Positions 34,069 to 45,331 of a DNA stretch of 50,954 bases are shown one piece after another. The DNA is taken from positions 1 through 50,954 of the forward strand of contig JAPPAB010000167.1 of assembly GCA_026705765.1 (NCBI GenBank), in the 5' to 3' direction. Position 1 is the first letter of the stretch. The number at the start of each line of letters is the position of its first letter. Source of the DNA: Gemmatimonadota bacterium. GTDB lineage: Bacteria; Latescibacterota; UBA2968. Below the pieces are notes generated by a model. It did no database searches. It saw only the letters and a program-made list of their open reading frames with translations, and was not told the origin of the DNA. Both the position numbers and the translations under genes were made by a program.

Positions 34069-35010
34069 ATGGTTCGCACGTTGATTGGCAGTCGGTATTC
34101 AGAGGATGTTGAGGCACTGTTAGAAGGTGCGCCTTCTGAGGTTGAGGTGATTTTTTTGCCGGAGGGGGAAAAGCAGGCTGATTATTTATCGGGCGTGGAA
34201 GTGCTTTTTGGCCGGCTTTCGGAATCCGATTTTGATCACGCAGATGCGTTGAAGTGGGTTCAGCAACCCCATGCGGGTGCCGAAGGGCATTTGTATGAAA
34301 AATTTAAGAATAGCGATATTGTGTTGACCAATGCGGGGGGATTGTTCGGTCCTCAGATTGCAGAGCATGGGTTTGCACTTTTGCTGGCGTTGACGCGGCA
34401 GATTCACACGCAGTTGGCGTTTATGAAGCGCAAGCACTGGGAGCGCGTGCCGTGTTTGGAACTGGCGGGTATGACGATGGGTATTATTGGTTTGGGGGGT
34501 ATCGGCCGGGCGATTGCAGACCGCGCAAAGGCGTTTGAGTTTCGGGTTATTGCTGTTGATCCTGAGGATATGGCGTGTCCCGATTCTGTGGATCAGTTGG
34601 AAAAGATGGATTATTTACCCGAACTTATGTCGCAATCCAATGTGATTATGGTGTGTTGTCCCAGTACGGCTGAAACGCATAAGATGCTATCGGGTGAGAT
34701 GTTTGATCGGTTGATGGAGGGGAGTTTGCTCGTGAATGTCAGCCGGGGAAAGGTGGTGGATGAGGAGGCTATGGTCGCGGCACTGCGGTCGGGCAAATTG
34801 GCGGGTATTGGGCTGGATGTGACTTATACGGAACCATGTCCGGAAGATAGTCCGCTGTGGACCGAACCCAATGTGATTTTGACATCGCATAGCGCGGGGT
34901 CTTCGCAACATATTCGGAGGCGCGCTATGGTGCGGTTTGTGGATAATTTGCACAGGTATGTGAAGGGTGAGGCACTGCAGAATGTGGTGGATAAGGTGAA
35001 GGGGTATTAG
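34069..35010 (+). CDS. D-2-hydroxyacid dehydrogenase
   Basis: A 313-residue NAD(P)-dependent enzyme of the D-isomer 2-hydroxyacid family. The cofactor loop is GIIGLGGIGRAIADRAKAF (near 138-156). The catalytic Arg is in LVNVSRGKVVDEEAM (near 221-235), Glu in DVTYTEPCPEDSPLW, and His in LTSHSAGSS (near 280-288). It interconverts 2-hydroxy and 2-oxo acids, possibly a sugar-acid product. AAAAGGAGATAG precedes the ATG. The convergent neighbour is a YkgJ-type gene, whose 3' end contains a terminator-like hairpin in this orientation. Confidence 0.92.
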   Translation: MVRTLIGSRYSEDVEALLEGAPSEVEVIFLPEGEKQADYLSGVEVLFGRLSESDFDHADALKWVQQPHAGAEGHLYEKFKNSDIVLTNAGGLFGPQIAEHGFALLLALTRQIHTQLAFMKRKHWERVPCLELAGMTMGIIGLGGIGRAIADRAKAFEFRVIAVDPEDMACPDSVDQLEKMDYLPELMSQSNVIMVCCPSTAETHKMLSGEMFDRLMEGSLLVNVSRGKVVDEEAMVAALRSGKLAGIGLDVTYTEPCPEDSPLWTEPNVILTSHSAGSSQHIRRRAMVRFVDNLHRYVKGEALQNVVDKVKGY

Positions 35011-35032
35011 GTGCGGGGATTGTAAATACTAC

Positions 35033-35761
35033 TTATTCTCCCAAAAAAGAGGCTTTCCAGAGATTTGCAAAGTGGCGTTTTACCCACTTTAATGGTTTTT
35101 GGGTGAGGGCGTTAAAGCCACCCCACGTCCACCGCGTGGGGTGGCTTTTTTTTGTTATTTGCTGGAATAGTTCTCGGCGGTCTGCATCCAACCATTTGAG
35201 TGTGTCAGATAGATAGATCAATTCGCGCTCGTATTCCATGGATACCATTGCTTTCATGTGTGCATCGACTTTGTCGGTTTCTTGTAATTTTGTTTTTGGA
35301 CATACGGTGTATCGCTCTGTGGATAAGAAGGATGATATCCATTGATAGGGTACCTGGTCGCGTGCGGATTCAGCCGTGGCGTTGACTTGCGATACCTGGT
35401 TCAAAATACCGTAGGTGCGACAGGTTAAGGGACGCGCCGGATGGATTGAGCAGCCGCCTTCGGGTGTTAAGAACGGACAACGGCGCGGGCGTTCTTCGAC
35501 TGTGTTTAGCAGTTCACGCTGTTTGTTGGGGTCAAAGTGGGAGCGCACATAATCTATGATGTTGAGGTATTCGACGGCGTAGAGTGGATACATGGTTGCA
35601 AAGTCGTCATTGTATTCGGCATCTGTTAGCTCGCAGCAGCTTCCCGGTGCATCGCAACCTGCACACGATACAGCGGGGATCTGTGCGTACACTGCGTTTA
35701 AGCGCGCGCGGGTCTCTTCGGGTAAAATTGGCGATGCGATTTGTAGTAAGGAATTACGCAC
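35033..35761 (-). CDS. YkgJ-family cysteine-cluster protein
   Basis: A 242-residue protein with the conserved Cys pattern of the YkgJ/UPF0153 family: VSCAGCDAPGSCCELT (near 31-46), RRCPFLTPEGGCSIHPARPL (near 93-112) and TCRTYGIL. These Cys are thought to bind zinc or an iron-sulfur cluster. The C-terminal 40 residues are encoded over a plus-strand terminator-like hairpin. It is the last gene of the minus-strand unit with enolase upstream (11-base gap). The molecular role is unknown. Confidence 0.85.
   Translation of the reverse strand: MRNSLLQIASPILPEETRARLNAVYAQIPAVSCAGCDAPGSCCELTDAEYNDDFATMYPLYAVEYLNIIDYVRSHFDPNKQRELLNTVEERPRRCPFLTPEGGCSIHPARPLTCRTYGILNQVSQVNATAESARDQVPYQWISSFLSTERYTVCPKTKLQETDKVDAHMKAMVSMEYERELIYLSDTLKWLDADRRELFQQITKKSHPTRWTWGGFNALTQKPLKWVKRHFANLWKASFLGE
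35114..35153 (+). terminator. Strong terminator-like hairpin inside the 3' end of the YkgJ-family gene
   Basis: AAAGCCACCCCACG (35114-35127) and CGTGGGGTGGCTTT (35135-35148) form a 14-base stem with a 7-base loop, followed by T in the plus direction. It would terminate transcription from the hydroxyacid dehydrogenase gene, about 100 bases after its stop. Confidence 0.8.
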
Positions 35762-35772
35762 TTTTGGGGCCT

Positions 35773-37622
<1,850 letters not shown>

Positions 37623-37625
37623 TTT

Positions 37626-38609
37626 TTAGACCTTTCCCCGTCCGCCAGAAATAAATTTGGCGAGTTGTCGATGGAGATGGGCGCGCACTTCTGGGTTGTC
37701 TGGGTCCAATGCAATGGCCTGGCGGATGATGAAGATGGCGCGTTCGGTGTTGCCCATCTGGTAATGCAATTCGGCCAGTGTGTCCAGGTAGGATGGCGTG
37801 TGTGGGCGCAGGCGCAAAGACCGCCGCGATAGGCGAATACCTTCGCGCAGGTGTATTCCCTGGATGGCGTATATCCAGGCGAGATTGTTCAGGCTGCTGT
37901 CGTCGAGGGGGTTGAGTTCCAGTGCTTTTTTGTAGTATTCTTCGGCGCGCTTATAGTTTTTGCGCTCGTAATAGACATTGCCCAATTCGCCGTGCGTGCG
38001 TGCTTGTATTTCTGCTTCGTTGTCGTTTTTGGGTTCAATATTCAGCACCTGTACATAAGCTTCTTCGGCGCGCTCAGGCCATTTTAATACCATATAGAGA
38101 CCGCCCAGTTGAAAATGTGCCCACATCGCTTTTGGCCATTGTTCGACAACTGTTTCCAATAGGGATTGTGCTTCGCTCAACTGGTCGTGGGCCAGATAAA
38201 GACGGATGAGGTCGCGGTAAGATTCCCGGTGCGCGGGCACCTGCGATATGGCTTTTTCCAACCACGCGATAGCGGCGTCTGGTCTCTCAAGTGCTTCGTT
38301 GACGATTGCGAGGTCACGGTACAAGATCATATAATTGGGAGCAAATCCGAGCGCAGTTTCAAATTCGGTTCTCGCTGCGTCGTATTGGCTGCGCCTCAGA
38401 TATGCCCTGCCCAACCACCGCCGCAAAACCGCGTCTTCAGGACAAATATCCACAGCAGCCTGAAATATCGCCAGTGCTGTTTCGCGATCGCCATTGGCCT
38501 CGAGGGCAATCGCGCGGTCTAAATGGCGATACGCCCGATACTGTGCACAGCCAGACAAGAGCATGACGGATGCGAGTGTGCAAAAGAGTATTGTACGCGT
38601 GTTGTCCAT
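37626..38609 (-). CDS. TPR-repeat lipoprotein
   Basis: A 327-residue protein from the ATG at 38609, chosen because GAGGAG is placed well upstream and because it yields a signal peptide with lipobox LLSGC; an upstream ATG would add about 50 implausible residues. Multiple TPR units follow, for example HLDRAIALEANGDRETALAI, RRSQYDAARTEFETALGFAP, YKRAEEYYKKALELNPLDDS and MGNTERAIFIIRQAIALDPD. It is expected to be anchored in the outer or inner membrane and to mediate protein interactions. It is first in the minus-strand unit with the cNMP protein and enolase. Confidence 0.88.
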   Translation of the reverse strand: MDNTRTILFCTLASVMLLSGCAQYRAYRHLDRAIALEANGDRETALAIFQAAVDICPEDAVLRRWLGRAYLRRSQYDAARTEFETALGFAPNYMILYRDLAIVNEALERPDAAIAWLEKAISQVPAHRESYRDLIRLYLAHDQLSEAQSLLETVVEQWPKAMWAHFQLGGLYMVLKWPERAEEAYVQVLNIEPKNDNEAEIQARTHGELGNVYYERKNYKRAEEYYKKALELNPLDDSSLNNLAWIYAIQGIHLREGIRLSRRSLRLRPHTPSYLDTLAELHYQMGNTERAIFIIRQAIALDPDNPEVRAHLHRQLAKFISGGRGKV

Positions 38610-38676
38610 AGAGCTACTCCTCAGGGGAAGTATAGAAATCGCGACAGGGGTTGTCAAGATGCAAAGGTGTTTTCCC

Positions 38677-38704
38677 TTGACGCATATAGGCGGGCGGGTA
38701 TAAA
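38677..38704 (+). promoter_or_regulatory. Sigma-70-like promoter for the TAXI-TRAP genes
   Basis: TTGACG (38677-38682) and TATAAA (38699-38704) with a 16-base spacer, preceded by CCC. It lies 83 bases before the chosen start of the TAXI solute-binding protein. Confidence 0.65.
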
Positions 38705-38787
38705 ATAAGAATAGACGAACCCTGCCCAACCACCTAACTGCTATAGTTACTCCTGTCATCCTTCACTTTTTTAGTATGAGGTCTTTC

Positions 38788-39786
38788 ATGTCGCGTATCT
38801 ATTTCCTTCTTGTTTTTTTGTTTTGTATCTCCTGTGGAGCACCGCAGGAGAGGATGCAGACGCAGAATTTGATTGTTGCAACAGCTACGCCCGGCGGTAC
38901 GTATTATCCGGTGGGTGTTGCGCTGAGTACGACGATTACACAGAAGCTACAGCCCAAAATTGTGGTCGCAGCTATCAATTCTGCAGGGTCGGCCGAGAAT
39001 ATTCAGATGCTGGTCAATCGAGAGGCACATCTGGCGATTTTGCTGGGTTTGTACGGTGCGATGGCTTATCGCGGAGAGAGGACTTATCAGGGGCAAGCGG
39101 TTAGAGATCTCCGGTCTATTACCCTGCTATGGGAGAATGTCGAGCATTTTATACTTCGGGCGTCCGATGCCAAAACAGGTACTGTTGAGGACTTGAGAAA
39201 ACTCGGCCGCAAATACGTTATTGGCAAACGCGGCAGTGGCACAGAAGGTGCGACGCGAACTATTCTCGCAGCGCTTAATATTTCTCCGGATGAGGATTTT
39301 ACGTCTGAGTATTTGGGTTATAGTCCGTCTGCTCAGGCTATGATTGACGGCCGTATTGCAGGGGCGACGCTTTCGGCTGGTCCGCCCGTGGCTGCTGTGA
39401 CGCAGGCTTTTGCTCAGCTCGGTGCGGACGGGGTTTCTGTGCTTGCTTTTAGCGATGATCATCTCGCGGCGATCCAAAATGTGTTTCCCATGTGGACGCG
39501 CTATATTATTCCGGCCAATACGTATCCCGGGCAGTCCGAAGCGATTGAGACGATTGCACAACCCAATTTTTTGGCGTGTAGAGCAGATTTGCCCGAGGAT
39601 GTGGTCTATGAGATTACAAGAACTATTTATGAGAATTTAGAGGAGATTCAAAATATCCACAAGGCCACGCTCGCAATGTCTCTCGAGAAAGCCACGATGG
39701 GCCTGGCTGTTCCCCTGCATGCGGGTGCCGCGCGCTATTATAGCGAGAAGGGTATCGATATTTCGCCGTCTCTGATAGGGGAATAG
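38788..39786 (+). CDS. TAXI-family TRAP transporter solute-binding lipoprotein
   Basis: A 332-residue protein from the ATG at 38788 (GAGG upstream; ATG at 38776 also in frame). The signal peptide ends in a lipobox-like CISCG. The mature part has the TAXI hallmarks: TATPGGTYYPVGVALSTTI, AGSAENIQMLVNREAHLAIL, a KRGSGTEGATRTILAALN motif, and a C-terminal PLHAGAARYYSEKGI. It captures an organic acid or related solute in the periplasm and delivers it to the fused TRAP permease that begins 2 bases after its stop. Confidence 0.92.
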   Translation: MSRIYFLLVFLFCISCGAPQERMQTQNLIVATATPGGTYYPVGVALSTTITQKLQPKIVVAAINSAGSAENIQMLVNREAHLAILLGLYGAMAYRGERTYQGQAVRDLRSITLLWENVEHFILRASDAKTGTVEDLRKLGRKYVIGKRGSGTEGATRTILAALNISPDEDFTSEYLGYSPSAQAMIDGRIAGATLSAGPPVAAVTQAFAQLGADGVSVLAFSDDHLAAIQNVFPMWTRYIIPANTYPGQSEAIETIAQPNFLACRADLPEDVVYEITRTIYENLEEIQNIHKATLAMSLEKATMGLAVPLHAGAARYYSEKGIDISPSLIGE

Positions 39787-39788
39787 GT

Positions 39789-41732
39789 TTGAATTCCGAA
39801 TTTGAACAGGGCGGCGAAGTGAGTACACCCCATCGCGTGCTTACTGGCAGGCATCAGGTGCTGGTCGTTGTTGTGGGGGTCTGCCTGTCTCTGTTTCACC
39901 TGTGGAGCAATACGCTGGGCGTTTTGCCCGAATTGCAGCGCAATGCCACCCATTATGCCTTCATTCTTTTTTTGGGATATCTGCTTTATCCCGTTTCTTC
40001 GCGCTATGCCTCGCGCACGCTGATTCTCGATTATATTTTTGCCGTTCTCTCTCTCGTCACCGCCCTTTATCTCGTGTTTTTTGAGGATGCGCTGCACGCC
40101 CGCAATGAGGTGCCGAATACGGCGGATCTCATTTTTGCGGGTATCGCGATTCTCCTTTTGCTCGAGATTACCCGCCGTACGACCGGTTTTTTTATTCCGC
40201 TGCTCGCGCTTGTATTTCTCACGTACGCGCTTTTTTGGGGGCGGTATATTTCGGGTATATGGGCGTTTCCCGGTGTGTCATTTCCGCGCTTGTTGTATCG
40301 CATGTATTTCGCACCCGATGGTATTTTTGGGACGATTGCGACTATTTCATCTACTTTTGTCGCGCTTTTTGTGCTTTTTGGCGCGTTTCTCCTGCGTTCG
40401 GGTGCGGGCGATTTTATGATTCGTCTGGCGCTCGCGCTGCTCGGGCGCACAGTGGGCGGGCCGGCAAAGATGGCGGTTTTTGCCAGTGGTATGCTCGGTT
40501 CAATTTCGGGGAGTGCTGTGGCGAATACGGTGGGGTCGGGTTCGCTTACTATTCCGATGATGAAGCGCACGGGCTTTTCGCCTACGTTTTCAGGCGCGGT
40601 CGAGGCGGCGGCATCTACAGGTGGTCAACTCATGCCGCCGATTATGGGTGCGGGTGCGTTTATTATGAGTCAGTGGACGCAAATTCCCTATTTGACCATT
40701 GTCGCTGTGTCCTTTATTCCCGCGCTTATCTATTTTTTAAGTGTTACTTTTTTTATTCATTTTCGCGCGCGAAAAAGAGGGATTGCGCCCCTGCCTGCTT
40801 CGGAACTCCCAAATATCCGCGATACGATCCGAGAAGGCTGGCATTTTGCGATTCCTATTGTGGTGCTGGTGGGTACACTGATCTACGGTTTTACACCTAC
40901 GTTTGCCGCGGCAACGGGAACAGCGAGCATTGTTGTTGCGAGTTGGTTGAATAAGAATACGCGCATGAATATCCGAGATATTGTCGATGCACTTGCGCTG
41001 GGTGCTCACAATATGATTACCACGGGTATTATTCTGCTGTGTGCGGGTATTATTGTGGGTGTGGTGCTGATGGTTGGCGTTGGGATCAAATTTTCTTTGC
41101 TCATTTCAGCGATTGCCGGAAGCAGTGTGCTTATTACTGTTGTGCTCATTGCCATTGCGTCCCTGATTCTGGGCATGGGCTTGCCGGTGACGGCTTCTTA
41201 TATCGTGCTCGCGGTGCTGGCTGCGCCTGCGCTGACCAATCTGGGGGTGAGTTTGATTGCGGCGCATTTGCTGATTTTCTGGTATTCACAGGATGCCAAT
41301 GTTACGCCGCCGGTTTGTCTGGCTGCGTATTCCGCTGCGGGTATTGCGGGGGCAAATCCGCTGCGTACGGGTTTTGAGTCGTGGCGCATTGCCAAGGGTA
41401 TTTATTTTATTCCTCTGCTTTTTTGCTATACGCCCATTCTTTTTGAAGGGGAGACCTGGCGCGTTGTTGAGACAGCGATTGCCGCTCTTCTCGGCCTGCT
41501 GTGTTTTGCGGCGGCTTCTGAGGGTTTTCACATGGTGTCGCTGAGTGTATTATACCGCGTCTTGTTTCTGGTGGCAGCGGTGCTGTTGCTTTGGCCTTTT
41601 CAGGAAATCGTTTCTTTTTTGAAGATCGTGCAGGTTTTCGACAATGCCGAGAATTGGAATCTGGTCGGTCACGCGATTGGCGGAGCTATTTTACTTGTTC
41701 TGATGTTGGTGCAAAAACGCGTCGCTACATAA
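39789..41732 (+). CDS. TRAP transporter permease, fused DctQM type
   Basis: A 647-residue membrane protein with about 16-18 hydrophobic segments, the usual form of the fused small and large TRAP subunits that pair with TAXI binding proteins. Large-subunit motifs are visible: GMLGSISGSAVANTVGSGSL (near 235-254), EAAASTGGQLMPPIMGAGAF (near 270-289) and LGMGLPVTASYIVLAVLAAP (near 461-480). The start is uncertain: TTG at 39789 with GGGGA upstream or GTG at 39819. It probably drives sodium-coupled uptake. Its 3' end overlaps the convergent M28-like gene by 8 bases. Confidence 0.92.
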   Translation: MNSEFEQGGEVSTPHRVLTGRHQVLVVVVGVCLSLFHLWSNTLGVLPELQRNATHYAFILFLGYLLYPVSSRYASRTLILDYIFAVLSLVTALYLVFFEDALHARNEVPNTADLIFAGIAILLLLEITRRTTGFFIPLLALVFLTYALFWGRYISGIWAFPGVSFPRLLYRMYFAPDGIFGTIATISSTFVALFVLFGAFLLRSGAGDFMIRLALALLGRTVGGPAKMAVFASGMLGSISGSAVANTVGSGSLTIPMMKRTGFSPTFSGAVEAAASTGGQLMPPIMGAGAFIMSQWTQIPYLTIVAVSFIPALIYFLSVTFFIHFRARKRGIAPLPASELPNIRDTIREGWHFAIPIVVLVGTLIYGFTPTFAAATGTASIVVASWLNKNTRMNIRDIVDALALGAHNMITTGIILLCAGIIVGVVLMVGVGIKFSLLISAIAGSSVLITVVLIAIASLILGMGLPVTASYIVLAVLAAPALTNLGVSLIAAHLLIFWYSQDANVTPPVCLAAYSAAGIAGANPLRTGFESWRIAKGIYFIPLLFCYTPILFEGETWRVVETAIAALLGLLCFAAASEGFHMVSLSVLYRVLFLVAAVLLLWPFQEIVSFLKIVQVFDNAENWNLVGHAIGGAILLVLMLVQKRVAT

Positions 41733-42903
41733 GATCGTCTGAGTCGGCCAGTTGCACTGTCAGTTTGGTCAACGCTTGGATGAGGCGTACAATTTTTTGC
41801 AGGTCGATTGCAAGGGGCCAGCGGTCGGTGGGATGATGGAAGAGGCGATTGCGACCTGTGATGGAAATATATTGCCCGCCTCTGTCGTAGATATTCCGCG
41901 CTTCGCCGCCAGGGCGCGTGCCAACAGGTGTAAAGTCAATTGCAGAGACACCGGTCTCCGCGATGGCTCGATGGGCCAATTGCGCCAATTCCTCGCGCGA
42001 CGCTTGAAGTCTTATGGGACAGTTTGCAGCCGCAAAATTCGCGCCCAGATGAATCCAGATGTGCGCCGCTTTGATCAATGGACGGTGGTGCGAGAGGAAG
42101 AAATCCAATCCCAGGTGTCCCAATTCGTGTCCCGTGCTTGCGACAAACCACACGTCTCGTTGCGGCTGATGTTCAGAGAGGGCGCGGATCATTTCGAGCC
42201 AACAGGCTATTCCACCTCCGCGTTCCGATACACATTGCCACCAGCCACTTCTCGGAGTGATGACTACGAGCGGAGATAGAGATGAATTTTTGCCCTGTAT
42301 TCGCGTTTCAACATTCAGTGCCTGGACTTCGGTGCGCACTACATGGGCAATTACGCGCGCTTTTTTATTAGCAGATATGGCTTCTGCGATGCGCTCTTCG
42401 GCACTGTCTGGTACCTGTAATACGGGCGGTCCAAAAGGTGTTGTAAAATTCTCTGCATTGGTCGGTGTCAATCCGCGCACGTCTTCGGAGTGGGTTCGTT
42501 TGCATATCGCGATCATGGCTTTGATTTTGTTCCGCCTCCGCGCATGGGCAAGTTGGGGTTTGTCCCATCCCCGATTGGTCAGGTGGTGTCCCACTGCTAT
42601 GGGTGTGTTATCTTCTGGACCACCCATCTGCCCTCTTACGCCATTTTTATCTGTAAATGTGCCGTCAAAAAAGGGTACGCCTTGAATTGTGTCGTTGCCG
42701 ATTTGAAGCTCCGACTGTATTGGATCAACGCGCAAATGCCGAAATTTTGTCAATAGAGGTTTTTGGCCCGTTGCTTTTATTTGTTCGACCAAATAGTGTG
42801 CGTTTTCCGTGTCTCCTATTGTTCCTGTTCGGTGAATGCCCTGCTGATCGTAGGCTTCTAAAATTGTAGCGACTCGTTGTTTGAGAGATTTGTTTTTAGA
42901 CAT
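41725..42903 (-). CDS. M28-like peptidase-fold protein with altered metal site
   Basis: A 392-residue protein resembling M28 aminopeptidases in order of elements, but the metal motifs are changed. The usual H-x-D region reads VVITPRSGWWQ, the bridging Asp region reads SERGGGIACWLEMIRAL, and the usual Glu-Glu reads STGHELGHLGLDFF, which creates an HExxH string. The C-terminal His is kept in FHHPTDRWP. It has no signal peptide. It may use a different metal site or have lost peptidase activity. It overlaps the convergent TRAP permease by 8 bases. Confidence 0.72.
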   Translation of the reverse strand: MSKNKSLKQRVATILEAYDQQGIHRTGTIGDTENAHYLVEQIKATGQKPLLTKFRHLRVDPIQSELQIGNDTIQGVPFFDGTFTDKNGVRGQMGGPEDNTPIAVGHHLTNRGWDKPQLAHARRRNKIKAMIAICKRTHSEDVRGLTPTNAENFTTPFGPPVLQVPDSAEERIAEAISANKKARVIAHVVRTEVQALNVETRIQGKNSSLSPLVVITPRSGWWQCVSERGGGIACWLEMIRALSEHQPQRDVWFVASTGHELGHLGLDFFLSHHRPLIKAAHIWIHLGANFAAANCPIRLQASREELAQLAHRAIAETGVSAIDFTPVGTRPGGEARNIYDRGGQYISITGRNRLFHHPTDRWPLAIDLQKIVRLIQALTKLTVQLADSDDLM

Positions 42904-43129
42904 TTTGTTTCTCCACGACTCTTTTGGCTAACTACTGTAATATAAAATTATTATTATAGTGAATTACAATAGAATTTCAATTAATTCTTTTGAAATCACC
43001 AATCAGTTCGCAAACGTTTTAAAATGGCTTCCAAAGTCTTGTTGATCTGGAGAAAGTAGAACGGATCATGTAATTGACACCATTCTCGACAAAAGATACC
43101 AAATCCAGGCGCACCTGGGAGCCGGGGGC

Positions 43130-45331
43130 ATGGGCGAAGTGTATCGGGTTTTGGATCTGGAACAAGACCGGGAGTGCGCGCTCAAAATTTTGAATGAAAT
43201 GATGGATGAGCAGGCTGTGCGCCGCCGTTTTCACAGAGAGTTTCAGGTGTTGAACAGATTTCAGCATCCGCGCCTGGTCCGCACATACACCTGGGGCTTT
43301 GCCGAAGAGCGTCCCTATTTTACAATGGAATATTTGCCTGGGAAGACATTGGAAAAGATAATTGCCGATCGTGTACTGTTAGAGCAATTTCGGGCGTCTC
43401 ACTTTTTTGATTTGATACAACAAATTGTCGAGGGTTTGGCTTATATCCACGCGCAGGGTGCAGTGCATCGCGATCTCAAACCCTCCAATATTATGGTTCT
43501 GGAAACAGAAGAGGGGATTGAGACCACGATCCTGGATATGGGGCTGGCGAAATTCAGGCATCTGCATAGTATTTCCATTACACAGGAGGGCACGGCGATT
43601 GGCACAGCAGAATATATGTCGCCAGAGCAGGGTAAGGGGCTCTGGGTGGATCACCGGTCAGATTTGTATTCATTGGGCGTGATCTTATATGAGATGCTCA
43701 CGGGCGCACCTCCCTTTTCTGGACAAAATCCGGTGTCTGTTATTCTGAAGCATATTCGAGAGTCACCGCCATCAATGGGTGAAGCCCATGTCGAGGTTCC
43801 AGCCCAGACGCAAGAAATTGTGCTGAAGTTGCTGGCAAAAGAGCCTGTTGATCGCTATCAGTCGGCAGAGGAACTGGTGCAGGCGTTAAATGGTGTGGCA
43901 TCATCGGGGTTTGTGCTATCCGATGACGAGCAGCGCGATGTGCATAGAAAAGTTGTGCGCCCGCAATTTGTTGGGCGGGAATCTGAAATGAAGATACTGA
44001 GTGCGATGTTGAAGGATGTACAGGATGGCAAACAGCGCGTAGTTTTGATCTCTGGTGAGTCAGGGGTGGGAAAAACAAGATTGGTCGAAGAACTATTGGG
44101 CGATGCGCTGATCCATGATTTTCTGTGTTTGAAAGGGTCTGGTCAGGAAGAGGGCGGACAAATATACGGTGCATTGATCGATGCTTTTCAAGGAACGACG
44201 GATTTGGTGGCAGAGTTACCCGATCCGGTAAAATCGGATAAGTTTTCTGTTATGGAGCGTTGGTTGCAGTTATTAAAAACTCTGCGGCAGAAACAGCCCA
44301 TTGTGCTGTGTTTGGAAGATATTCAATGGCTTGATGAATTGACATTGGAATTTTTGCAGTATGTGTTGCGCGATCCAGAGCCGTGCCCGTTTTTGTTATG
44401 CCTGACCTGTCGATGGTCTAACCTGGAACCCCTTCCAAAAGAAATTGAGAATTTTATACACAGCAATGAACTTGCTGAGGCGACTCAGATTCAGTTGGAG
44501 AATTTACAACAAGAAGAGGTGGGATATTTAGCGGCGTCAATGTTGGGAGAGCGGTCCATACCTTCTGATGCCTTGCAAACCCTGTTCAGAGAGACAGGTG
44601 GGCAGCCCCTGTTTGTGGTGGAGGCGGTGAGGACACTGGTGAATGCCGATGTGGTTCGGCAGAATGTGTCTGGCGATTGGCAGTGGGGAGAGTTTCCGGA
44701 AACACTATTATCCGATGATATTTCAGAGGTTTTGTACAGGCGCATAACTACCCTGCCTGATGTGCAACAGCGGGTGCTGGAATACGCCTGTGTTTTTCTG
44801 AGTGATTTTTCTTTTGAATTATTGGCTGCGGTTTGGCGCGGTGATGAGTTGGAGCTATTGGATTTATTGGACGACCTGATTGCAGAAGGGCTTTTGACAG
44901 CTTGTGGAGAGGATGAAGATCAATATCGTTTTTCACAGGAGTTGTGTCGGTGTGCAATTTACAATCGTATGCAAGGTGTGCGGCGGCGTCTGTTACATCG
45001 AGAAATTGGCAATGCTCTGGAAGAGACGGAAGATATAGAAGAATTGACCGAAGAATTAGCGGATCATTTTGCTGCGGCAGAAGAACGAGATAAGTCTGTA
45101 AAATATATGTGTCTGGCGGGTAAAAAAGCATTGGAGGTACAAGCGTATCGCCAGGCATTGAGACGGTTCGAGGCAGTGAGGGACTGGACAGCGGATGACG
45201 TTTTTGAATTACCTGCAGATGCTATTGATTTTTTGTGCGATTATGCAGATGTGTTGCGCAATTGTAGTGAATACAATTGCGCACTAAAACTTTTAGACGA
45301 AGCAAATGCATTATTGCAGCCGGAATCGTAG
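43130..45331 (+). CDS. Serine/threonine protein kinase with AAA ATPase domain (5' and 3' ends abnormal)
   Basis: 733 residues from the first in-frame ATG, but the reading frame stays open upstream to 43046 and encodes the start of the kinase domain (RYQIQAHLGAGG, 43094-43129) just before this ATG. No in-frame ATG, GTG or TTG exists there. Visible motifs are the glycine loop, Lys19 in ALKIL, HRDLKPSN (113-120), DMG in place of DFG (136-138), SPEQ, Walker A GESGVGKT (309-316), and Walker B-like IVLCLEDIQWLDE. A TPR-like region begins near 650 and stops abruptly. The last residues overlap a truncated peptide gene. It is probably a signalling kinase, possibly damaged. Confidence 0.8.
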   Translation: MGEVYRVLDLEQDRECALKILNEMMDEQAVRRRFHREFQVLNRFQHPRLVRTYTWGFAEERPYFTMEYLPGKTLEKIIADRVLLEQFRASHFFDLIQQIVEGLAYIHAQGAVHRDLKPSNIMVLETEEGIETTILDMGLAKFRHLHSISITQEGTAIGTAEYMSPEQGKGLWVDHRSDLYSLGVILYEMLTGAPPFSGQNPVSVILKHIRESPPSMGEAHVEVPAQTQEIVLKLLAKEPVDRYQSAEELVQALNGVASSGFVLSDDEQRDVHRKVVRPQFVGRESEMKILSAMLKDVQDGKQRVVLISGESGVGKTRLVEELLGDALIHDFLCLKGSGQEEGGQIYGALIDAFQGTTDLVAELPDPVKSDKFSVMERWLQLLKTLRQKQPIVLCLEDIQWLDELTLEFLQYVLRDPEPCPFLLCLTCRWSNLEPLPKEIENFIHSNELAEATQIQLENLQQEEVGYLAASMLGERSIPSDALQTLFRETGGQPLFVVEAVRTLVNADVVRQNVSGDWQWGEFPETLLSDDISEVLYRRITTLPDVQQRVLEYACVFLSDFSFELLAAVWRGDELELLDLLDDLIAEGLLTACGEDEDQYRFSQELCRCAIYNRMQGVRRRLLHREIGNALEETEDIEELTEELADHFAAAEERDKSVKYMCLAGKKALEVQAYRQALRRFEAVRDWTADDVFELPADAIDFLCDYADVLRNCSEYNCALKLLDEANALLQPES

